The position numbers were made by a program, and so were the translations under genes. The notes beneath the pieces were generated by a model, which saw only the letters and a program-made list of their open reading frames with translations, was not told the DNA's origin and made no database searches. Source: Selenomonadaceae bacterium (GTDB lineage Bacteria; Bacillota; Negativicutes; Selenomonadales; Selenomonadaceae). From it: DNA of 49,706 bases. The stretch lies in the NCBI GenBank assembly GCA_017446845.1, contig JAFSOQ010000090.1, positions 1-49,706 of the forward strand, in the 5' to 3' direction. The first letter of the stretch is position 1, and the number at the start of each line of letters is the position of its first letter. Shown piece after piece: positions 9,341 through 17,679 of the stretch.

Positions 9341-11092
9341 ATGGAAACGAAACGCAATGATTATCTTGTCAGCCAAAAATTTTATCGCTACCTGATACCG
9401 AGTTTTTTATCGGAAATGGCAATGCATACGGGAATTGTCCTGGACGCGGTAATCGTAGGAAATTTAATCGGCGTTGAGGCATTGACCGCAATCACGTTGA
9501 CAAATCCCGTCATGCAAATCTTGCACATTCCGGGATTGATTCTCGGCTTGGGCGGCGCGACTATGGCGGCAGTTTGGTTGGGCGAACGCAAATTAAAAGA
9601 AGCGTCGGACATGTTTTCGGCTTGCGTGATTATCGGGACAATTTTTTCGACGGTGGCGGCGTTGAGTGCGTTTTGGATAAGCGAACCCGCAGCGCATATT
9701 TTGGCGGACGACCCCGAACTTTTTCCGATGGTCGAAGAATATTTATTCATAAACATTTTGAGCTTGCCGATATTGTCGCTGTCGGTGCTGACGTGCGAAT
9801 TTATGAGCGTCGACAACAATCCCGATTTGGGCGCGTGGATGTTCGGAATTGCGGCGGTCGTAAATGTTGTAATGGATGTTGTCCTGATTAAATTTTTCGG
9901 CTTGGGAATTCGAGGAGCGGCGTTGGCGACGGTTATCAGCATATTCTGCGGATTAATCACGCTGATTTTCTACGCGAAGTCAAAGGAAAGAATGTTGCGC
10001 CTTTACACCGACGGAATCGAATGGTTTAAAAATATTTTTGAGGCGTTGAAACTCGGCACGCCGCGAGTATCGTTGGAAGTCATGCAGGCGTTGCAGATTT
10101 TTGTTCTCAACACGGTGGTCTTGGAAAAGCTCGGCGTCGAGGCAATGGAAGTTTACGCAATCTGCTTGAATACGTTAATAATGGCGGAACTTTTGGCGGG
10201 CGGCGTAATCAGTGTCATTCCGAACATTTGCGGCGTCCTGTTCGGCGAAAAAGATTATTTTGCAATTCGTCGGCTCATGAAAAAAGTTTTGATTTTAAGC
10301 GGCGTTTTAATTTTAATTTTAACGCTGGTTTTCCTGATATTCCCCGAAGACATTGCAATAATGTTCGGCATGCACAGAGAAGAGCGAATCCCGATTGCGG
10401 CAATTTGTCTGCAGATTTACAGCTTGAGTTTTATATTTTATGTCTTCAACGAATTTCTGCAGGTTTATTATCAAACGATTTTGGAAACGATGTTGGCGAC
10501 GCTCGACACGATTTTGGAATTTTTCGTGCTGTTAATTCCGCTGACGCTCCTGCTCATGCATTACTACGGAATTTACGGAGTATGCGCCGCCGTACCGATA
10601 AGCGAATTGCTGACGATAATAATCGTGGAGGCAGTTCGCAAAATTCAACAAAGTCGCGGCAAGCTCCCGCAAGAAGGTTTGCTCATGATTCCGAATCCCG
10701 AACACGATGATTCCTTTGATGTCACGATTGAGGCGACGGAAAAAAATGCGCTGAATATTTCGGAACAGATAATCGAATATTGCCAAGCCCGCAATGTCGA
10801 CGAGCGTACCGCTTATGTTCTCGGATTATCGGCGGAAGAAATTGCCATTAACATTTCGCGCTACGGTTATAAGAATGTTAAGAAGCCGCTCATTGATATA
10901 AATTTATCGCGCGACGGTGAAACTTGGCTTTTGAGAATTCGCGACGACGGAATCCCCTTCGACCCGACAAAGTACAAAGCTGACGAGGAAGAAAAATTTT
11001 TACTCGGCGGAATTAATCTGATTAGGGGTCTTGCGAAAAATTTTACTTACACAAGAGTTTTAAACATGAACAATACCGTTATAGAAGTTTGA
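9341..11092 (+). CDS. MATE-family exporter fused to an RsbW-like HATPase domain
   Basis: A 583-residue membrane protein. Residues 1 to about 450 have the hydrophobic pattern of a MATE (MatE/DinF) antiporter with about twelve membrane segments, which use an ion gradient to expel small organic molecules. The tail (about 465-583) is a soluble HATPase_c domain of the anti-sigma-factor/RsbW type: the N box has E499, E500 and N504, the ATP-lid/G1 box is RDDGIPFDP at 534-542, and a GG-INLI segment follows. It starts three bases after the NRPS stop with no good ribosome site, suggesting translational coupling, so it probably exports the NRPS product. The role of the ATP-binding tail is unknown: it may sense, phosphorylate a partner or gate transport. 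The key residues look intact. Confidence 0.9.
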   Translation: METKRNDYLVSQKFYRYLIPSFLSEMAMHTGIVLDAVIVGNLIGVEALTAITLTNPVMQILHIPGLILGLGGATMAAVWLGERKLKEASDMFSACVIIGTIFSTVAALSAFWISEPAAHILADDPELFPMVEEYLFINILSLPILSLSVLTCEFMSVDNNPDLGAWMFGIAAVVNVVMDVVLIKFFGLGIRGAALATVISIFCGLITLIFYAKSKERMLRLYTDGIEWFKNIFEALKLGTPRVSLEVMQALQIFVLNTVVLEKLGVEAMEVYAICLNTLIMAELLAGGVISVIPNICGVLFGEKDYFAIRRLMKKVLILSGVLILILTLVFLIFPEDIAIMFGMHREERIPIAAICLQIYSLSFIFYVFNEFLQVYYQTILETMLATLDTILEFFVLLIPLTLLLMHYYGIYGVCAAVPISELLTIIIVEAVRKIQQSRGKLPQEGLLMIPNPEHDDSFDVTIEATEKNALNISEQIIEYCQARNVDERTAYVLGLSAEEIAINISRYGYKNVKKPLIDINLSRDGETWLLRIRDDGIPFDPTKYKADEEEKFLLGGINLIRGLAKNFTYTRVLNMNNTVIEV

Positions 11093-11107
11093 AAGGAGTT
11101 TTTAACT

Positions 11108-12052
11108 ATGGAAAGACAGGCACCCGTTATCGGCAGTAAAAATGTCACGGGACAAAATTATCAAGGCTCGGCGGCAAAAGTTTACTTCACGGACAAAATC
11201 GACACCGAACATTTAATCAAGCTCTACAAGATGATTAACGAAAACATTTTCGGTAAGGTTGCAATCAAATTGCACACGGGCGAGAAAAATGGTCCCAACA
11301 TTTTGCCGCGCGACATGGTTAAGGCGTTCCAAGCGCAAATTCCCGATTCGGCAATCGTCGAATGCAATACGCTTTACCACGGCGACCGCTACACGACCGA
11401 AGACCACCGCGAGACTTTGAAAATTAACGGCTGGACTTTTTGTCCCGTCGACATCATGGACGAAGACGAGGCGACCGTTGATTTTCCCGTCAACAACGGC
11501 TTGCATTTAAAATTCGTGACGATGGGCGGACATCTTGCCGATTATGATTCGCTGATTGTCTTGACGCATTTTAAGGGGCATACAATGGGCGGCTTCGGCG
11601 GCTCGATAAAAAATATCGGAATCGGTTGCGCGTCCGGACACGTCGGCAAAGCGCAAGTTCATATTCTTGACGTGAACAATCTGCCCGGAGATGACGAGGA
11701 CGATTTATGGCCCGAAGGCGAAATTTTCATGGAGCACATGTGCGACAGCGCGAAGGCGACTTGCGACCACTTCGGCAAGCACATAATTTTTATTAACGTC
11801 ATGCGCCGAATGAGCGTTGACTGCGACTGCGCGGGCGTTGAGGCTGAAGAGCCGACGATTGCCGACATTGGGATTTTGGCGTCGACGGACATTTTGGCGA
11901 TTGATCAGGCTTGTTGCGATTTGGTTTACTCTGCTCCCGACGGCAAAGATTTAATCGAACGGATTAAGACTCGGCAAGGTTTGCGTCAACTTTCCGCCGC
12001 CCGCGAATTAAAAATGGGTAACCCGCAATACGAACTGATTAGCGTTGATTGA
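11108..12052 (+). CDS. DUF362 family protein
   Basis: A 314-residue protein with the features of DUF362: an N-terminal 'KVYFTDKID' strand, 'VAIKLHTGE', a glycine-rich 'GGFGGSIKNIGIGCAS' segment and a C-terminal segment 'DILAIDQACCDLVY'. Several cysteines are present (including C-D-C near 260), but no 4Fe-4S ferredoxin domain is attached, unlike many DUF362 proteins. The biochemical role of the family is poorly defined. AAAGGAG overlaps the end of the MATE gene and its stop overlaps the next start by four bases, so the gene is in the NRPS operon. A tailoring or redox role for the NRPS product is a guess from position only. Confidence 0.85.
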   Translation: MERQAPVIGSKNVTGQNYQGSAAKVYFTDKIDTEHLIKLYKMINENIFGKVAIKLHTGEKNGPNILPRDMVKAFQAQIPDSAIVECNTLYHGDRYTTEDHRETLKINGWTFCPVDIMDEDEATVDFPVNNGLHLKFVTMGGHLADYDSLIVLTHFKGHTMGGFGGSIKNIGIGCASGHVGKAQVHILDVNNLPGDDEDDLWPEGEIFMEHMCDSAKATCDHFGKHIIFINVMRRMSVDCDCAGVEAEEPTIADIGILASTDILAIDQACCDLVYSAPDGKDLIERIKTRQGLRQLSAARELKMGNPQYELISVD

Positions 12053-13392
12053 GAAAGCGAGCGATTAATTTGGAACCTAATTACACAACCAGAATTCTCA
12101 ATTACGCGATTCAGACTTGCGGCTTTTATCCGTTGCGCCCTATACAAATTTGTATGTTCGATATGCAACTGACCAGGGCGCGGTCGACGATATTAAACAT
12201 ACACGGGCTTTTCAAAGTTGATGACAGAATAGACATGGAGCGTCTGGCAAAAGCGTTGAACGACACGTTGAACAACTATGACATATTCCGTTGCCGATTT
12301 GTTTTTCACCCCGGCACAAGCGATCTTTGTCAACGTTTTGACGGAGAAATTACGCCTGTCAAAGTTGAAAAAATTTCCGACGAAGAATTTGAGTTGCGTA
12401 AAAAAAATTTAGCCGAGCCGTATCATTTGACAAATGCTCCGCTGTACAGAATTTATCTTTTCGAGACGCCTTCGGCAAAATATTGGTACATGGATTTTCA
12501 TCATGCGTTATTCGACGGAATTTCTACCAACGTACTTTTTGCCCGCGAAGTTGATTTGCGTTATCGCGGCAAGCCTCCTCGTCGCATTCCGCCCCAATAT
12601 GCCGATTTAATCACGAACGAGCTTTTAATTTCGCCCGACGAATTGGCGGAGGGAAATGCTTATTGGCGTGACATGCTTAAAGATTTTGACGTTGATAAGC
12701 ATATGCCGCCGCCCGATGTTCAAACGTGTCCGAATTCGCAAGAGGAAATTGTTTCCTTCGAGTTCAAAAATGTAACGAGCGATTACTTTGTCGGAAAAAC
12801 TTATACCGATAACGATTTCTTCCTTGCCGCCACCATGCTTGCGCTTGCCAAGTCGACAGGCTCCAAAAATTCAATAATGTCTTGGCTCCATACGGGCAGG
12901 ACGAACATGCAGGAATATCGGATAATGGGAATGATGATTGAACAATATCCGATTGCGTGGGATTTTGATGAAGATATGACCGTCGGCGATTATCTGAACG
13001 GTTTGACGCAGAAAATTAATTTCGGCATGAAATATCGCAGAAGTCTCGAAGTTGTTTACACCGAGGGCTTGCAAGACGATTGCGCGACGTTCATTTTTCA
13101 AAAGGGAACAATCAGCGCGCACAACAATATTTTTTCGATTGACGGCATGAGCATGGAAATGTTGGAGTTGCCCGAAGATGAACACGATTATCCCAATGAA
13201 GACGCGTTGGATTTTGAATTTCATGCGGAAGATACGGGAAATTATTCTTTGGAGCTTGCTTACGTCACGAGTCGTTATTCCGAAGAGGCAATGGAAAAAT
13301 TCTCCGAGAGTATCGACGAAATTCTTTTGCAGTTGCAAGACGAAAACAAAAAGCTTGGAGAAATAATTACAAGTCACGTCGAAAATTTTTAG
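12049..13392 (+). CDS. Stand-alone NRPS condensation domain
   Basis: About 447 residues forming one condensation (C) domain and nothing else. It begins with the usual 'YPLRPIQ' entry motif, has an intact HHALFDG at residues 151-157 and the later 'Q-YWR-ML' and bridge segments. C domains join aminoacyl or peptidyl groups on carrier proteins, or acylate an amine. A free one could serve the adenylation-less carrier T2 of the synthetase in trans, add a starter acyl group, or transfer the chain to a small amine. The chosen start is a TTG at 12049 that overlaps the TGA of the DUF362 gene; no clear ribosome site is visible, so coupling is likely and a later TTG (12070) is possible. Confidence 0.85.
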   Translation: MRKRAINLEPNYTTRILNYAIQTCGFYPLRPIQICMFDMQLTRARSTILNIHGLFKVDDRIDMERLAKALNDTLNNYDIFRCRFVFHPGTSDLCQRFDGEITPVKVEKISDEEFELRKKNLAEPYHLTNAPLYRIYLFETPSAKYWYMDFHHALFDGISTNVLFAREVDLRYRGKPPRRIPPQYADLITNELLISPDELAEGNAYWRDMLKDFDVDKHMPPPDVQTCPNSQEEIVSFEFKNVTSDYFVGKTYTDNDFFLAATMLALAKSTGSKNSIMSWLHTGRTNMQEYRIMGMMIEQYPIAWDFDEDMTVGDYLNGLTQKINFGMKYRRSLEVVYTEGLQDDCATFIFQKGTISAHNNIFSIDGMSMEMLELPEDEHDYPNEDALDFEFHAEDTGNYSLELAYVTSRYSEEAMEKFSESIDEILLQLQDENKKLGEIITSHVENF

Positions 13393-13453
13393 AAAATTTT
13401 TTCTCGACAAGCAGGAAGATAAAAACGGGCGGCGAATAGCAATTTTCAAAAGG

Positions 13454-13483
13454 TTGTCGCAAGGCAACGGCCGTTAGTAATAT
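13454..13483 (+). promoter_or_regulatory. Probable promoter of ptsH
   Basis: TTGTCG at 13454-13459 and TAATAT at 13478-13483 have an 18-base spacer. An A/G-rich ribosome site, TAGGAGAGGG, follows at about 13495-13504. A second -10-like TATAAA lies just downstream. Confidence 0.5.
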
Positions 13484-13510
13484 TCGTATAAAGATAGGAG
13501 AGGGTCACTA

Positions 13511-13777
13511 ATGACAGAAGCAACCACCACGATTGAAAACAAAACCGGTATTCATGCGCGCCCCGCATCGGTGTTCGTGCAGAAAGCATCCTCGTTCAAA
13601 TCCAAAGTCCAGCTCAAAGCTAAGGGCAAAACCGTCGACGCGAAAAGCATTCTCATGATCATGAGCATGGGCTTGGTCAAAGGCACCGAAATTACGATTT
13701 GTGCTGACGGTCCGGACGAAGCACAGGCTGTCCAAGAACTCAAAGCACTCGTTGACGCAAAATTCGGCGAAGATTAA
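13511..13777 (+). CDS. ptsH: Phosphocarrier protein HPr
   Basis: An 88-residue HPr, the histidine phosphocarrier that takes phosphate from enzyme I and passes it to sugar-specific EIIA domains. His15 lies in the active-site motif GIHARPAS, and Ser46 is present in AKSILMIM, the site for HPr kinase regulation in Gram-positive-type lineages. Length and both sites are canonical. ptsI follows about 150 bases downstream, separated by an unusual inverted-repeat region with terminator character that may reduce read-through and keep HPr in excess. Confidence 0.97.
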   Translation: MTEATTTIENKTGIHARPASVFVQKASSFKSKVQLKAKGKTVDAKSILMIMSMGLVKGTEITICADGPDEAQAVQELKALVDAKFGED

Positions 13778-13801
13778 TTCGCGCAATCCCGTTGCAAATT
13801 C

Positions 13802-13903
13802 AGGGGAGGGGAATTTAGTGGTTGGTGGTTGGTGATTAGTGGTTAGGGAAAAATTTTTCTAATCGCTAACCACTTTTCGCTGAACACTAAGACTGCCTCC
13901 CCT
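13802..13903. repeat. Heptamer-repeat hairpin with terminator-like arms between ptsH and ptsI
   Basis: An outer stem AGGGGAGG (13802-13809) pairs perfectly with CCTCCCCT (13896-13903) and is followed by TTT. Inside are GTGGTTA/GTGATTA-type heptamers (about 13817-13848) and their complements (CTAACCAC near 13866-13873). Folded in RNA this would make one long hairpin ending in a short U run. It could be a partial terminator or a processing site within the pts transcript. Confidence 0.7.
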
Positions 13904-13930
13904 TTTGCATAATTCTTTGGAGGAGAAATT

Positions 13931-15652
13931 ATGGCAGAGAAAATTAAGGGCAAAGGCGTAATCGCCGGTATCGCAGTCGGCAACATTCTGCTCGCAGGAC
14001 AAAACCTTGACGGCTACATTGCAAAATATAAACCCGGCAAACCTGCTGACGAAAAGAAAAAAGCAGCGGCAGCTCTCGTAGCAGTTGCTGAAAATCTCAA
14101 GAAGAGCATCGAAGATTTCACTGCGCAAGGTCTCAAAGAGCAGGCGGGCATTCTCGAAGCACACAGACTTTTGGTCGAAGATCCTTCAATCAGCGAAGCA
14201 GTTGATACGCAAATCGACCTCAGCGGCTCCGCCCCCAAAGCGGTTATCGACGCTTACGAAGCCAACGCGCAAGTCTTCGAGGCAATGGAAGACGAATACT
14301 TCCGCGGACGTGCAGTCGACATGCGCGACGTCGGCAAACGCATTGCAAAATATTTGCTCGGCATTAAAGATCCCGAAATCGTCGGTAAAGTTATCGTCGC
14401 GGGCAAAGATATTGAGCCGTCCGTTATCGCGGGACTTCCCACCGATAAAATCGCGGGCGTTATCCTCGGTGTCGGCTCCACCACTGCTCATGCCGTTATC
14501 ATTGCAAAAACTCGCGCTATCCCGACTGTTGTCGGTGTCGGCGACGGCATTGCCCAAATCGCTAACGGCGACCCCGTTATCCTCGACGGCGAAACCGGCG
14601 AAATTTTGATTCGTCCCTCCGATGAAGAGCGCGACAGCTACGACGAAAAGATTAAGAAACAAGAAGAACTTAAAGCACACTATGCACAACTGAAAGATAA
14701 ACCCGCCATTACTCTCGACGGCAAAGAAGTTGAACTCGTTGCGAATATCGGCTCGCCTGCAGACGCAGACGCAGCTGTCAAAAACTTCGGTGCAACGGGC
14801 GTCGGCTTGTTCCGCTCCGAATTCGTCTTCATGGGCAAAACCGATGTTCCCAAGGAAGAAGATCAGTACAAAGAATATAAAGCGGCTGTTGAACACTGCG
14901 CGTCCGTCACTCACGGCGAAGGTCTCTGCGTTATCCGCACAATGGATATCGGCGGCGATAAACCGTTGCCCTATATCCAAGTCGGCGTAGAAGAAAATCC
15001 CTTCCTCGGCTATCGCGCAATCCGTATCAGCCTCCAACGCAGAGATTTGTTCCTGCCCCAGCTCAAAGCAATTCTCCGCGCAGGCGTCTACGGCAAAGCT
15101 GCTATCATGTTCCCGATGGTTATCAACGTTCAAGAATTCCTCGCTGCCAAACAGTTCGTCGAAGATGCAAAGATGGAACTCGTTCACGAAGGCAAGGAAT
15201 TCGCTGATAACGTCCAAGTCGGTATAATGGTTGAGACTCCTGCGGCGGCTGTCATGGCTCCGGCTCTCGCCAAATACGTCGACTTCTTCTCAATCGGCAC
15301 TAACGACCTCGTCCAGTACACTTTGGCTGTTGACAGAGGCAACGCGCAAATTTCTTATCTCTACAATCATTTCAACCCGGCAGTGCTCCGCCTTATCAAG
15401 CGCACGATTGAATCCGCCAACAAGGAAGGCAAATGGGCAGGAATGTGCGGCGAGATGGCGTCGGATCCGAACGCGGCAATTATTTTGATGGCAATGGGCA
15501 TTAAAGAATTGTCGATGAGCGCGCCCTCCATTCCGCGTGTCAAAGAACGTATTCGCAACATAACCTTCACCAAGGCTAAAGAAATCCTCGATAAAGTCAT
15601 GGAGATGGAAGACGGCGACAAGATTAGGGATTATCTTGCAACACTCGGATAA
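13931..15652 (+). CDS. ptsI: Phosphoenolpyruvate-protein phosphotransferase (enzyme I)
   Basis: 573 residues, the normal enzyme I length. The enzyme uses PEP to phosphorylate HPr and so starts the sugar phosphotransferase system in the cytoplasm. The phosphohistidine is His187 in GSTTAHAVIIAK; the PEP-binding TIM barrel carries the GLFRSEFVFM, IRTMDIGGDK and GTNDLVQYTLAVDR motifs, with catalytic Cys506 in AGMCGEMA. GGAGGAG at 13919-13925 gives a clear start. A terminator follows at 15694. Codon use is more C-ending than in most neighbours, as expected for a highly expressed gene, which also creates long meaningless frames on the other strand. Confidence 0.97.
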   Translation: MAEKIKGKGVIAGIAVGNILLAGQNLDGYIAKYKPGKPADEKKKAAAALVAVAENLKKSIEDFTAQGLKEQAGILEAHRLLVEDPSISEAVDTQIDLSGSAPKAVIDAYEANAQVFEAMEDEYFRGRAVDMRDVGKRIAKYLLGIKDPEIVGKVIVAGKDIEPSVIAGLPTDKIAGVILGVGSTTAHAVIIAKTRAIPTVVGVGDGIAQIANGDPVILDGETGEILIRPSDEERDSYDEKIKKQEELKAHYAQLKDKPAITLDGKEVELVANIGSPADADAAVKNFGATGVGLFRSEFVFMGKTDVPKEEDQYKEYKAAVEHCASVTHGEGLCVIRTMDIGGDKPLPYIQVGVEENPFLGYRAIRISLQRRDLFLPQLKAILRAGVYGKAAIMFPMVINVQEFLAAKQFVEDAKMELVHEGKEFADNVQVGIMVETPAAAVMAPALAKYVDFFSIGTNDLVQYTLAVDRGNAQISYLYNHFNPAVLRLIKRTIESANKEGKWAGMCGEMASDPNAAIILMAMGIKELSMSAPSIPRVKERIRNITFTKAKEILDKVMEMEDGDKIRDYLATLG

Positions 15653-15693
15653 TTTTTTAGTCCCGGTCCGTCTTGCGCGGTTCGGTAGCAGTG

Positions 15694-15729
15694 GAAAAAC
15701 TCCCGTCGAATTTTTGGCGGGAGTTTTTC
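15694..15729 (+). terminator. Terminator of ptsHI
   Basis: AAAAACTCCCG pairs with CGGGAGTTTTT around a loop of about twelve bases, followed by the U run. It is nearly symmetrical. Confidence 0.85.
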
Positions 15730-15759
15730 ATTGCAAATTCATTCATACTTTTATTAAAA

Positions 15760-15786
15760 GAAGTCCCGATTAGAAACCGAGACTTC
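15760..15786 (-). terminator. Terminator for the minus-strand gene ending at 15792
   Basis: GAAGTC (15760-15765) pairs with GACTTC (15781-15786), and T-rich tracts follow on both sides, so it can act on the convergent minus-strand transcript and as a backup for ptsI. Confidence 0.6.
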
Positions 15787-15791
15787 TTTTT

Positions 15792-16463
15792 TCATACGCG
15801 AACTTCAAAATGCTTGCCCTTGTCGTCGTCTTTTTTGGGCGGAAGTTTTACGGGCTTTGACGGCGACGGGACGGGTTTAACTTTATCTTCAACCGCCTTT
15901 AATCTGTCCGTTGAGTTTTCAAAAAGTTGTGCCCTTGTCATTTCGGGCTTACCCGTAAACAAAAATTTTTTCACCACAACGACTGCCGCGATTGCCACAA
16001 AAATTATTGTGAATATCCAAAAAAATCCGCTGTGTTCTTCGTGATAATTTAATTTCGGTATGACTTGACGAGGTTGCTCGGTTGAAGTCTGCGCGGGGGG
16101 ATTGTACGTGCTTTGAACTTCGCGAGCGTCCATTTCTCTGAATTCACGCAGAACATCTTGTCCGCGGTCATAATCCGATTGACTGTCGGAAACCAACGGC
16201 GCGTCGGGCGGAATTACGGTTACCGTCTGATTTGCGGGTTGCGATTCGTCGTTGTCGCGTTCGACGGTTCGTTTGGTTAAAGGTCCGGCTCCGTTCGCGA
16301 CGGCGTCCCTTGCCATAGTTTCCGGCGTTTCAACAGTCTTGTCCCCTGTCCCTTGCTCCTTATCCCTTGCAAAGGGAGTCTTATCAATTCGAGGAGGAGT
16401 AGGCGGCGTCGGACGAACTGCGGGCGCGGGAGCCGTCGGCGGTTGCGGAGGTTCAAGTGTCAT
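15792..16463 (-). CDS. Proline-rich single-pass membrane protein, unknown function
   Basis: 223 residues that I do not recognise. The first 135 or so are proline- and threonine-rich and hydrophilic. One membrane helix follows at about residues 146-168 (GFFWIFTIIFVAIAAVVVV), then a basic/proline-rich tail ending with K and D runs. The layout suggests a long flexible domain anchored by a tail helix. It starts 19 bases after the ddh stop and probably shares its transcript. No strong ribosome site is visible. Part of the N-terminal segment (around DKEQGTGDK) is encoded by a heptamer repeat, so length may vary between strains. Confidence 0.65.
   Translation of the reverse strand: MTLEPPQPPTAPAPAVRPTPPTPPRIDKTPFARDKEQGTGDKTVETPETMARDAVANGAGPLTKRTVERDNDESQPANQTVTVIPPDAPLVSDSQSDYDRGQDVLREFREMDAREVQSTYNPPAQTSTEQPRQVIPKLNYHEEHSGFFWIFTIIFVAIAAVVVVKKFLFTGKPEMTRAQLFENSTDRLKAVEDKVKPVPSPSKPVKLPPKKDDDKGKHFEVRV
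16343..16370. repeat. Four heptamers inside the proline-rich membrane protein gene
   Basis: CCCCTGT, CCCTTGC, TCCTTAT and CCCTTGC follow each other without gaps (28 bases). The minus-strand reading resembles the GGAACAA-type units elsewhere in the window. They encode a polar stretch in the disordered N-terminal part. Confidence 0.6.
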
Positions 16464-16482
16464 AATTTTTTCTATCAGCTAC

Positions 16483-17463
16483 TCAAAGCATATGTGCGCG
16501 AAGTTCTGCGCCGTCTTGAGCGGAAAGATATGCGGGAGCAATGTCGAAAACAGTCTTGCAACCGTTATTGCCCTCTTGATTGAGACGATAAGCGGCACGA
16601 GCATAAGCGACGAGCACACTGGTCGTAAATTCGGGATTTGAATCCAATTTAAGATTGAATTCGATAATGTGACTGTTTTCTTTAGCCATGCCGGTTTTGC
16701 CGGAACGAATCACGAAACCGCCGTGAGCAAGTCCCGCGTGTTTGGTCTGAAGTTCTTCTTCGCTGATGAAGTTGACGACCGTATCATAATCCGCAAAATA
16801 ATTTGGCATGGTTTTAATTGCGTTCTCGACTTCGGCGGCGTCGGCACCTTCCTCAAGCACGACATAGCATTCACGCAAATGTTTTTGACGCGTGGTGAGT
16901 TCGGGATTTTTTCCGCTGCGAACTGCCTCAAGTGCGCTGTCAATCGGAACAGTGTACTGCTTTGCATTTTTAACGCCTTTCACGCGGCGAATTGCGTCGG
17001 AGTGACCTTGGCTGACGCCTTTGCCCCAGAAAGTGTAATCGCTGCCGTCGGGGAGAATTGCATTTGCATAAGCGCGAGCCAGCGAGAAAAGTCCGGGGTC
17101 CCAGCCGACCGAGATAACTGCCACGTGACCGCCTGCTTTAGCCGCCGCGTCGACTTTTGCAAAGTGTTCGGGAATTTTTGCGTGCGTGTCGAAACTGTCG
17201 ACGACGTTAAAGAGTTTTGCATATTCGGGCGTCTGCGTCGGCAAATCGGTTGCACTGCCGCCGCAAAGAATCATGACATCGATTTTGCCGACCCAAGCTT
17301 TTGCGTCGTCAACATGCACGACGGGGACATTGGGTGTCTGAATTTTGACTTTGGAAGGATCGCGACGAGTAAAGACCGCCACGAGTTCAGTATCGGGATT
17401 ATCTTTTATCGCGCACTCAACGCCGCGTCCGAGATTGCCGTAACCGAGTATTCCTATTTTCAT
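16483..17463 (-). CDS. ddh: meso-Diaminopimelate D-dehydrogenase
   Basis: 326 residues, matching the family length. The NADPH enzyme converts tetrahydrodipicolinate to meso-diaminopimelate in one step, feeding lysine and peptidoglycan synthesis. The Rossmann start GILGYGNLGRG is at residues 4-14; CGGSATDLP, SFDTHAKIP, SVGWDPGLFSL and GVSQGHSDAIRRV are characteristic of Ddh. The ATG has GGAGG a few bases upstream. It is likely transcribed from the TATAAT promoter at 17508-17535, with the membrane protein gene downstream. argJ and argC lie upstream but end in their own terminator. Confidence 0.95.
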   Translation of the reverse strand: MKIGILGYGNLGRGVECAIKDNPDTELVAVFTRRDPSKVKIQTPNVPVVHVDDAKAWVGKIDVMILCGGSATDLPTQTPEYAKLFNVVDSFDTHAKIPEHFAKVDAAAKAGGHVAVISVGWDPGLFSLARAYANAILPDGSDYTFWGKGVSQGHSDAIRRVKGVKNAKQYTVPIDSALEAVRSGKNPELTTRQKHLRECYVVLEEGADAAEVENAIKTMPNYFADYDTVVNFISEEELQTKHAGLAHGGFVIRSGKTGMAKENSHIIEFNLKLDSNPEFTTSVLVAYARAAYRLNQEGNNGCKTVFDIAPAYLSAQDGAELRAHML

Positions 17464-17507
17464 GATTTATTGCCTCCTGATAAGAAGTATTTTCAGTACC
17501 GAATCGG

Positions 17508-17535
17508 ATTATAACATAAAAGTTAAGGCATGCAA
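17508..17535 (-). promoter_or_regulatory. Promoter of ddh
   Basis: Read on the minus strand, TTGCAT (17535-17530) and a consensus TATAAT (17513-17508) are separated by 16 bases. The start codon at 17463 is about 45 bases downstream of the -10. Confidence 0.7.
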
Positions 17536-17625
17536 GCTTTTTCGTTCATGAATACAATATTATTATGGCAATTCCATGAAACAGAAATAATGACAAAATG
17601 GTAAAAGCAATAAAATAAAAATCGA

Positions 17626-17649
17626 CTAAAAAATCTTAAGCGAAGATTC
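17626..17649 (-). terminator. Terminator of argCJ
   Basis: On the minus strand AATCTT (17648-17643) and AAGATT (17637-17632) enclose a five-base loop and are followed by a T run. It lies about 30 bases after the argJ stop. The stem is short and A/T-rich, so termination may be partial. Confidence 0.55.
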
Positions 17650-17679
17650 CCGCGAAAGATTAGCAGCCGCGTATTGTAA

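Noticed and set aside
14186..15217. Open frame of 343 codons antisense to ptsI
   Set aside because: ptsI has all catalytic motifs on the plus strand; the antisense reading has none.
16669..17514. Open frame of 281 codons antisense to ddh
   Set aside because: ddh is full length with all motifs; the opposite frame has no ribosome site or domain.
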